Notes under the pieces: generated by a model | Told to the model about the DNA's origin: nothing | Databases searched by the model: none | The model's input: only the letters and a program-made list of their open reading frames with translations | Shown here: piece by piece, positions 1 to 4,416 of the stretch | Layout of the letters: each line of letters opens with the position of its first letter | Position numbering within the stretch: the first letter of the stretch is position 1 | Assembly (NCBI GenBank): GCA_019115345.1 | Contig: DXDV01000108.1 | Location: 1-5,234, forward strand | Reading direction: 5' to 3' | DNA length: 5,234 nucleotides | DNA from: Candidatus Intestinimonas stercorigallinarum | Lineage (GTDB): Bacteria > Bacillota > Clostridia > Oscillospirales > Oscillospiraceae | Made by a program: the position numbers and the translations under genes

Positions 1-272
1 AGGTCGTAGGTCTCGGGGTCCATGAAGTAGTAGAGGTCGCCGTCGTTGTAGCTGTACTCCATGTCCTTGCGCTCCACGTAGGCGGTCTCAAACTTGGCGG
101 TGGGGTTGAAGGAGGTCTCGGTGACGGCGCCGGTCATGACGTTCTTCATCTTGGTCCGCACAAAGGCCGCGCCCTTGCCGGGCTTGACGTGCTGGAACTC
201 CACCACCTGCATGACCTGACCGTCCATCTCAAAGGTCACACCGTTGCGAAAATCACTGGCAGTAATAGGCAT
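1..272 (-). CDS. efp: Elongation factor P, N-terminal half (runs off left edge)
   Basis: EF-P binds the ribosome between the P and E sites and promotes peptide-bond formation at consecutive prolines. The 90 complete residues present begin MPITASDFRNG and contain the domain I tip loop VKPGKGAAF (residues 29-37). K33 matches the lysine that is modified in other bacteria (K32 in Bacillus subtilis, K34 in Escherichia coli). Domain I ends near residue 65, and the start of the OB-type domain II follows (MEYSYNDGDLYYFMDPETY). Full-length EF-P is about 185 residues, so roughly the C-terminal half lies outside the window. The start is fixed by GGAGG at 287-283, ten bases upstream; an ATG at 282 is out of frame. 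The gene lies downstream of an M24 aminopeptidase P on the same strand, the usual Firmicutes order, and has its own promoter-like sequence. Identification is very secure. Confidence 0.97.
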   Translation of the reverse strand, partial: MPITASDFRNGVTFEMDGQVMQVVEFQHVKPGKGAAFVRTKMKNVMTGAVTETSFNPTAKFETAYVERKDMEYSYNDGDLYYFMDPETYD

Positions 273-351
273 TGGTACTCATCCTCCAAAAGAAGCATCT
301 GTTTTTCCACGTCGGGGCACAGCGACCCCTTGCCCATGAATTATCTAAGTT

Positions 352-380
352 ATTTTACCCTATTATTCCCGGATTTGCAA
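352..380 (-). promoter_or_regulatory. Sigma-A-type promoter upstream of efp
   Basis: Reading the minus strand, TTGCAA (380-375) is followed by exactly 17 bases and then TAAAAT (357-352), giving 4/6 and 5/6 matches to the -35 and -10 consensus. The expected start of transcription is near 345, giving a leader of about 70 bases before the efp ATG at 272. The element lies in the 125-base gap after the aminopeptidase stop, so efp can probably be transcribed separately as well as by read-through. The leader could form a short GGGCA/TGCCC stem, but no recognisable riboswitch was seen. No experimental support is available. Confidence 0.6.
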
Positions 381-397
381 GGGGTTTTCCTCCGGTT

Positions 398-1462
398 TCA
401 GAGAATGATCAGTTCTTTGGGCGATTTGGTGATATCCACGCAGCCCTCCGCCGTCAAAACCGTCACATCCTCAATGCGAACGCCGAATTTTCCGGGGAGA
501 TAGATGCCCGGCTCGGCGGAGACGGCGGCCCCCACGGGCATCAGGGTCTCCTCCCGGGTGTTGGCGTTGGGGGACTCGTGGATCTCGATGCCCACGCTGT
601 GGCCGTAGCCGTGGCCGAAGTAGTCGCCGTAGCCGGCCTCCTCAATGACCTTCCGGGCGGCGGCGTCGATGTCCTTGCCGGGGATGCCCGCCCTGGCGGC
701 GGCGATGCCCGCCTTCTGGGCCTCCAGCACGATGTGGTAGACCTTCTTCATCTCCTCGGTGGGCTCCCCCAGGGCCACGGTGCGGGTCATGTCGGAGCAG
801 TAGCCGCCGTAGACGCAGCCGAAGTCCATGGTGATGAAGTCGCCCTCCCGGACCTTCCGCTGGCTGGGGATGGCGTGGGGCTTGCTCCCGTTGGGGCCGG
901 AGGCCACGATGGGGTCGAAGGACATGCGCATGGCGCCCAAGCGGAGCATGTCGTACTGGAGCTTGGCGGCGATCTCCTGCTCGGTCATGCCGGGCCGGAT
1001 GAACGTGCAGATCTCGGCAAAGGCCCGGTCGGTGATTTCCTGGGCCTTCACCATGAGGGCGATCTCCTCCTCGTCCTTGGCGGCCCGGAGGCCGTTCACC
1101 AGCTTCTGGGCGGGCACCAGCTCGGCGGTGAGGGCGTCGGCCCACACCCGGTGGGCGGCCACCGGCATGTACGACTCCTCGAAGCCCAGCTTCCGGATGT
1201 TGTGCTTGTCGATGACGGCCTGGACCATGGCCTGGTAGTTGCGGCTGTGGCCGGTCATGGTGATCTCCGCCCCGGTGACCAGGTCGTTGGCGGCCTCGAT
1301 ATACCGGGAGTCGGTAAAGTAATAGCAGGCCTCCGGCGTCACCACCACGTTGCCCTCGCCGTGGAAGCCCACGGCGTAAAACTCGCCGGGCTCGCTGTTG
1401 AGCAGCATGGCGTCGATGCCATACTCCGGCAGCTTGGCCGCGATCTGCTTGAGATGGTTCAT
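398..1462 (-). CDS. pepP: Xaa-Pro aminopeptidase (M24 family, aminopeptidase P type)
   Basis: This is a cytosolic metallopeptidase predicted to remove the N-terminal residue from peptides with proline at position 2. The 354-residue protein has an N-terminal creatinase-like domain (about residues 1-125) and a C-terminal pita-bread domain (about 130-354). All five dinuclear metal ligands are visible: D213 (ITMDFG), D224 (CSDMTRT), H288 (GHGYGHSVG), E317 (AEPGIY) and E331 (VRIEDV). H196 (KPHAIPS) and H295 (IEIHES) match the supporting catalytic histidines. The length of about 355 is typical of the short Firmicutes form next to efp (B. subtilis YqhT); the exact choice between aminopeptidase P and prolidase cannot be settled from sequence. 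The start ATG at 1462 follows AGAAGGGAAG, with GGAAG ending eight bases upstream, and the stop is TGA at 400-398. The 53-base gap from the lipoprotein gene shows no convincing promoter, so it is probably co-transcribed with the genes upstream. Confidence 0.95.
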   Translation of the reverse strand: MNHLKQIAAKLPEYGIDAMLLNSEPGEFYAVGFHGEGNVVVTPEACYYFTDSRYIEAANDLVTGAEITMTGHSRNYQAMVQAVIDKHNIRKLGFEESYMPVAAHRVWADALTAELVPAQKLVNGLRAAKDEEEIALMVKAQEITDRAFAEICTFIRPGMTEQEIAAKLQYDMLRLGAMRMSFDPIVASGPNGSKPHAIPSQRKVREGDFITMDFGCVYGGYCSDMTRTVALGEPTEEMKKVYHIVLEAQKAGIAAARAGIPGKDIDAAARKVIEEAGYGDYFGHGYGHSVGIEIHESPNANTREETLMPVGAAVSAEPGIYLPGKFGVRIEDVTVLTAEGCVDITKSPKELIIL

Positions 1463-1515
1463 AACAAAGACTTCCCTTCTATATTATGGATATGCGATTT
1501 CTTGGAGGAATAAAA

Positions 1516-2070
1516 TCAAACGGGTCGAAAAGCAAGCAGGACCAGCAATGCGCCGATGACACAGGCAGCGATCCCAACAATACGATAGACGGCCAGCACT
1601 GCGTCAGATGGCTCGGCGTTCTTGAACCGCCAGCCATGGGAGAGCTCCCACACTCTGATGGGAGAAACGGCATTGAAAGCGCCTATGGCCAGAAAGAGGA
1701 GCCCGGCCAGGAGCTGGCCGCCATTGGTGTCCCCTGTGCCTTGGGGCTCCGCTGCCTCTAGGACATCGAGGAGGGTATATCCATCGACATAGCCGCCGGC
1801 CTCCGGGTCATGGTCGTCGCTGCAGCCCCAGAGCTCCCCGTCGTCCCGCCGCGACCACCAGCAGGTGGACCCGTCGGGGTAGGTGAACGTGCCCGAGCCA
1901 GGGCTCTGCTCATAGCGGTATACCTGGCCGCCGCTGGTGATGGTACCGTCCTCCATGTTGATGGTATAGAGGCTGCCCTTATATTCGATCTCCTGCTCCG
2001 GCCGGTCCTCAGAGGAACAGGCGCACAGCGACAGCAGCAGGACCAGGGCCAGGCACAGCATCCGCCTCAT
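1516..2070 (-). CDS. Lipoprotein with two C-terminal membrane helices (DUF6199-like)
   Basis: The function is unknown. The 184-residue protein starts with a type II signal peptide: MRRM, a hydrophobic run (residues 5-15) and a lipobox LCAC, with C18 the expected lipidated cysteine. Residues 19-115 form a polar, aromatic-rich extracellular part containing TFTYPDGSTCWWS (61-73) and one possible disulfide pair (C70, C83). Two hydrophobic helices follow (about 118-138 and 159-181), joined by WELSHGWRFKNAEPSD (141-156). That helix-loop-helix resembles, from memory, the small Firmicutes membrane domain DUF6199; a profile search would decide. The start ATG at 2070 has AAAGGAG six to seven bases upstream; a second ATG at 2061 is possible but would shorten the charged N-terminus. 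It begins 13 bases after the endonuclease IV-like stop, so it is part of the same operon. Codon choice looks a little less G/C-biased than its neighbours, by eye only. Confidence 0.85.
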   Translation of the reverse strand: MRRMLCLALVLLLSLCACSSEDRPEQEIEYKGSLYTINMEDGTITSGGQVYRYEQSPGSGTFTYPDGSTCWWSRRDDGELWGCSDDHDPEAGGYVDGYTLLDVLEAAEPQGTGDTNGGQLLAGLLFLAIGAFNAVSPIRVWELSHGWRFKNAEPSDAVLAVYRIVGIAACVIGALLVLLAFRPV

Positions 2071-2083
2071 ATCCAGTCTCCTT

Positions 2084-2932
2084 TCACAGCAGACACTTCA
2101 GGTAGAGTTCCTTCATGGTCAGGGCGTCCACGTCCTGGGTGCCCGCCGACTCGCAGATGATGGTGGGGCTCCAGCCCCGCCGGGCCAGCTCCCCCATGAG
2201 GGGGGCCGGGTCGGGGCCGAAGTCCTCCTGGTCGAAGGTGAGGTGGACCTTCTCCCCGCCGTTGGGGGTGAAGGCGATCTTGGAAAAATGGCTGTGGAAG
2301 CGGCCGGCCCGGTCAGGGCCCAGCAGCTCCTCCACCCGGTCCAGCATTTGTACCGTGGCCTCCAGGCCCTCCAGCGCCCCCAGGGAGCGGGCGTAGAGGT
2401 GGCCGAAGTCGATGCAGGGCAGGAGCCGCCCGTCCAGCTGGCACAGCTCCAGCACCTCGTCCAGATCCCCCAGCTGGTTGATCTTGCCCATGGTCTCGGG
2501 GCAGAGGGTGAGATGGCCGAAGCCCGCCTCGTCGCAGGCGGTGATGACCTGTGTCAAGGTCTCCTTGGCGATGTCCAGGGCCTCCCGCCTGGGGCGCTTC
2601 ATGAGGGCGCCGGTGTGGACGGTGACCCGGGTGGCCCCCATCCAGTCCGCCGCCTGACAGGCGGCGAGGATGTAGCCGGTGGTCTTTTTCCGGCTCTCCG
2701 GGTCGGGATTGGCCAGGTTGATGAAGTAGGGGGCGTGGAGGGACAGGTTCACGCCGCTGTCCTTCGCCGCCTGGCCGATGGCCCGGGCGGTCTCCTCTCC
2801 CACGTTGACCCCCTTGCCGCACTGGTATTCAAAGGCGTCCAGCCCCCGCTCCGAGAGCCAGGCAGGGTATTGGACCGAGCTCTTGCCCTTGTAGTTCTCC
2901 GCCTGTCCGGCGGGTCCGAAGTGTGCGCTGAT
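2084..2932 (-). CDS. Endonuclease IV-like (AP endonuclease family 2) TIM-barrel protein with apparent ATC start
   Basis: Endonuclease IV (Nfo) is a zinc enzyme that cuts DNA 5' of abasic sites. The 282 residues match the Nfo length (285 in E. coli), and the metal-site motifs are in order: H66 (LSLHAPYFINL), H106 (VTVHTG), E146 (LCPETMGK), D175 and H178 (CIDFGHLYA), H213/H215 (FHSHFSK), H230 (EKVHLTF) and E261 (IICESAG). The aspartate two residues before the late histidine in Nfo (D229) appears to be K228, so one zinc site may be altered; a sugar-phosphate isomerase-like role is the alternative. Relatives begin M-S-x-H/R-FGPAG. Here ATC occupies the Met position (2932-2930), seven bases after AGGAG (2944-2940), and no in-frame ATG, GTG or TTG lies nearby. 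The gene begins four bases after the HAD stop, so the two are probably translationally coupled. Confidence 0.85.
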   Translation of the reverse strand: MSAHFGPAGQAENYKGKSSVQYPAWLSERGLDAFEYQCGKGVNVGEETARAIGQAAKDSGVNLSLHAPYFINLANPDPESRKKTTGYILAACQAADWMGATRVTVHTGALMKRPRREALDIAKETLTQVITACDEAGFGHLTLCPETMGKINQLGDLDEVLELCQLDGRLLPCIDFGHLYARSLGALEGLEATVQMLDRVEELLGPDRAGRFHSHFSKIAFTPNGGEKVHLTFDQEDFGPDPAPLMGELARRGWSPTIICESAGTQDVDALTMKELYLKCLL

Positions 2933-2944
2933 GGGATCACTCCT
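2930..2944 (-). promoter_or_regulatory. Ribosome binding site and non-standard ATC start codon
   Basis: On the minus strand, AGGAG (2944-2940) is followed by TGATCCC and then ATC (2932-2930), which opens the endonuclease IV-like frame. The TGA in the spacer is the stop codon of the upstream HAD gene. The only ordinary start codon nearby, GTG at 2940-2938, is out of frame and overlaps the ribosome binding site. ATC is an accepted but rare bacterial start codon. A single-base sequence error (ATG read as ATC) would look the same. Confidence 0.65.
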
Positions 2945-3446
2945 TTCTGGTCCGGCGCCGTCCCAGAGCCCGGAAGGGCTCCTCCACGGCGTACCGGAGG
3001 TAGCGGCCGGGGTTGCCGGCCAATTGGATGGGCTCCACCATGAGGGCCAGTATGCCCGCCCGCTTGGCGCCCAGGATATCGGTGAAGATCTGATCCCCCA
3101 CCATGGCGGTCTGGGCGCTGGTGCGGCCCATCCGCTCCATGGCCCGGAGGTAGCCGCCGGTCTTGGGCTTCCCGGCGCGGCCCAGGAAGGGGATGCCCAG
3201 GGCCGTGGCGAAGTGCTCCGCCCGCCGGGGCTTGCGGCTGTTGGAGAGGAGAAAGAGCGCCACCCCCTCCGCCGCCAGGCCCTCCTTCCAGGCCAGGAGC
3301 GCGGAGTCGGGCTCGGGCTGTCCGTACTTGGCCAGGGTGTTGTCCAGGTCGGCCAGCAGCAGGGTGATGCCCCGCCGGGCCAGGACAGCGCCGTCAATGT
3401 CGTATATGGAAGAATACACTTCATCCGGAATGAGAGAAAACCCCAT
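2937..3446 (-). CDS. yqeG: YqeG-family HAD-IIIA phosphatase
   Basis: This is a HAD-superfamily hydrolase of the YqeG group. Yeast Gep4, a phosphatidylglycerophosphate phosphatase, belongs to the same family, but the bacterial substrate is not settled. The 169-residue protein (B. subtilis YqeG is about 172) has motif I DLDNTL (nucleophile D33, acid D35), motif II LLSNS (S68), the motif III lysine in RAGKP (K93), and motif IV MVGDQIFTD (D118, D123). The N-terminal LIPDEVYSSIYDI is also YqeG-like. The start ATG at 3446 is chosen because GAGG (3456-3453) lies six bases upstream and the protein then begins MGFSLIPDE, as in relatives. An ATG at 3458 is in frame without a ribosome binding site, and the longer form from 3524 would begin upstream of the promoter. 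It is the first gene of the minus-strand operon, and its final codons contain the ribosome binding site of the next gene. Confidence 0.92.
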   Translation of the reverse strand: MGFSLIPDEVYSSIYDIDGAVLARRGITLLLADLDNTLAKYGQPEPDSALLAWKEGLAAEGVALFLLSNSRKPRRAEHFATALGIPFLGRAGKPKTGGYLRAMERMGRTSAQTAMVGDQIFTDILGAKRAGILALMVEPIQLAGNPGRYLRYAVEEPFRALGRRRTRKE

Positions 3447-3485
3447 ATCGCACCTCATGAAACCGATGTTGTCCGCATAGATTGC

Positions 3486-3514
3486 ATTATACCAGTTCCG
3501 AACGAAATGGACAA
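3486..3514 (-). promoter_or_regulatory. Extended -10 sigma-A promoter of the minus-strand operon
   Basis: Reading the minus strand, TTGTCC (3514-3509), a 17-base spacer and a perfect TATAAT (3491-3486) are present, and TGG directly before the -10 gives an extended -10 motif. Transcription should begin near 3478, leaving about 32 bases before the HAD ATG at 3446. The -35 box lies within the leader of the divergent gene, only three bases from that gene's GGAG at 3518. It probably drives the HAD, endonuclease IV-like, lipoprotein and aminopeptidase genes together. Confidence 0.8.
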
Positions 3515-3517
3515 GGG

Positions 3518-3532
3518 GGAGCAATGCCCATG
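3518..3532 (+). promoter_or_regulatory. Ribosome binding site deciding the start of the GH18-like gene
   Basis: GGAG at 3518-3521, within the run GGGGGAG, precedes two in-frame ATGs. The first (3524) is only two bases away, too close for initiation. The second (3530) is eight bases away and is therefore the better start. No convincing plus-strand -35/-10 pair was found in the 83-base divergent gap; CATTAT at 3485-3490, opposite the minus-strand -10, is a weak candidate. Confidence 0.6.
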
Positions 3533-4303
3533 ACAGCGAGTTTGCAGCTGATCCTGGCCGCCGCGCCCGCCGAGCTGACGGCGGCCCGGGCCTACGGCCT
3601 GACCCTGGCCCATGCGGCCTACCGGGTGGGGGGCGGCCCTCACCTGTTCCGCGCCGACCTGCCCGTCCCCCTCCGGGGCGGGCTGCTGTACCTGGACGAC
3701 AGCGGCTGCGACGGCCGGGGGACCCCGGACGCCCTCTGCCAGGAGGTGGTCAGAGAGTGCGCCGCCCGGGGGTTTGGGGGCGTCATCTGCGCCTTTGACC
3801 GCGCCCTCCCCCTCCTGGCCGCCGTGGTACGCCAGCTGGGCCCCATGCTGGCCCGGCAGAATCGGAGCTTTTACGTCTCCGAGCCCTACGGGCAGCACAC
3901 CGCCACCGGCCGGGTGCTCATCCCCACCGCCCTGTCCGGGGGGAGCCTGCGGCAGCGGCTCAGCGAGGCGGTGGAGCGCTACGGCGCCGACCGGGTGGCC
4001 CTGGCGGTGGAGCGGACGGCGGCGGATTTTTTCCTGCCCTCCCCCAGCGGCCAGGGCCGCCCCCTCACCCGGGAGGCCCTCTCCGCCAAGCTGGAGGAGC
4101 TCTCCCCCTCCGTCTTTTTCTCCGACGAGCTGTGCGCCCGCTACTTTACCTATATGAACCGCCAGAGCGGCGCCCACTTCGTCCTCTTCGACGACGCCGG
4201 CTCCATCCGGAAAAAGCTCCGCCTGGCGGAGGCGCTGGGCATTCGCCGGGCGCTGCTGCCCTACGCCGGCCTCTCCGACCTGCTGGATGACATTTTACAC
4301 TGA
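3530..4303 (+). CDS. Uncharacterised protein, probable degenerate GH18-type barrel
   Basis: The 257-residue protein is not one I can name. It alternates strand-like and helical segments as a TIM barrel would. Two stretches recall GH18 proteins of the YaaH/YdhD type. GFGGVICAFD (81-90) sits where GH18 enzymes have GFDGxDxDxE, with the catalytic acids replaced (G, I, A and a final D90). ARYFTYMNRQSGAHFVLFDD (203-222), followed by GSIRKKLRLAEALGIRRALL (224-243), parallels the late 'F-Y...H-V-W-x-E-D-x-R-S-I...K...L.G' region of that group. Between them, LGPMLARQNRSFYVSEP resembles the strand after the catalytic one. No signal peptide, LysM or membrane helix is visible, so a cytosolic or spore-associated protein is likelier than a secreted one. 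The assignment is an inference from motif order. It is transcribed divergently from the HAD operon. Coding on this strand is supported by the ribosome binding site and strong G/C third positions. Confidence 0.85.
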   Translation: MTASLQLILAAAPAELTAARAYGLTLAHAAYRVGGGPHLFRADLPVPLRGGLLYLDDSGCDGRGTPDALCQEVVRECAARGFGGVICAFDRALPLLAAVVRQLGPMLARQNRSFYVSEPYGQHTATGRVLIPTALSGGSLRQRLSEAVERYGADRVALAVERTAADFFLPSPSGQGRPLTREALSAKLEELSPSVFFSDELCARYFTYMNRQSGAHFVLFDDAGSIRKKLRLAEALGIRRALLPYAGLSDLLDDILH

Positions 4304-4308
4304 ACCTC

Positions 4309-4330
4309 CGCCGGAAAACGGCGCAAATTT
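4309..4330 (+). terminator. Weak terminator-like hairpin after the GH18-like gene
   Basis: Six bases after the TGA stop, CGCCG (4309-4313) and CGGCG (4319-4323) can form a five-pair stem around GAAAA. The tail CAAATTT has only three T residues, so intrinsic termination would be weak. It may only partly separate this gene from glmS. Confidence 0.35.
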
Positions 4331-4333
4331 GGG

Positions 4334-4362
4334 TTGTGGGACAACGATAAGGATGCTATAAT
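4334..4362 (+). promoter_or_regulatory. Extended -10 sigma-A promoter of glmS
   Basis: TTGTGG (4334-4339) and a perfect TATAAT (4357-4362) are separated by exactly 17 bases, and TGC directly before the -10 makes it an extended -10. Transcription should start near 4369, giving a leader of about 48 bases before the ATG at 4417. That is too short for the glmS ribozyme found upstream of this gene in many Bacilli and Clostridia. Confidence 0.8.
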
Positions 4363-4373
4363 CAGATATCGTT
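4343..4373. repeat. Perfect 7-base inverted repeat bracketing the glmS -10 box
   Basis: AACGATA (4343-4349) and TATCGTT (4367-4373) are exact inverted copies separated by 17 bases, with the TATAAT box near the centre. Corresponding arm positions are 24 bases apart, just over two helical turns, as expected of an operator for a dimeric repressor. A chance 7-base match in a region this size is not very rare, and no known operator consensus was recognised. Confidence 0.35.
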
Positions 4374-4416
4374 CCTTTCTTTTCGTTTGTTTCCTGGATT
4401 GGAGGGCAGAGATACC

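Noticed and set aside
371..397. CCGGA...TCCGG inverted repeat after the aminopeptidase stop as a terminator
   Set aside because: The stem is only five pairs with a long loop and no T-tract follows; the sequence overlaps the -35 region of the efp promoter.
272..1513. A 413-residue open frame on the plus strand
   Set aside because: It lies opposite the aminopeptidase gene, and its Gly/His/Val/Asp/Leu-rich translation is the antisense shadow of G/C-ending codons. The minus strand encodes a complete M24 enzyme with all metal ligands.
1463..1515. Possible promoter for the aminopeptidase gene (CATAAT-like box)
   Set aside because: No acceptable -35 element occurs 16-18 bases upstream of any -10-like hexamer in this short gap.
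2084..3424. A 446-residue minus-strand frame joining a Trp/Pro/Ser-rich N-terminus to the endonuclease IV-like protein
   Set aside because: The first about 165 residues are an out-of-frame reading of the HAD gene. Real homology begins only at the ATC at 2932, directly after a good ribosome binding site, so this is not a fusion protein.
2937..3524. Longer HAD protein starting at the ATG at 3524
   Set aside because: That start would lie upstream of the operon promoter, and the extra residues do not resemble the YqeG N-terminus. The start at 3446 has a ribosome binding site and the family-like MGFSLIPDE.
3482..3529. Upstream ATGs (3482 and 3524) for the GH18-like gene
   Set aside because: The ATG at 3482 has no ribosome binding site and falls within the divergent promoter. 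The ATG at 3524 is only two bases from GGAG, whereas 3530 has eight-base spacing.
3455..4177. A 240-residue minus-strand frame opposite the GH18-like gene
   Set aside because: It is a low-complexity Gly/Gln/Ala/Pro-rich translation typical of an antisense shadow, with no ribosome binding site; the plus strand shows ordered barrel-like motifs.
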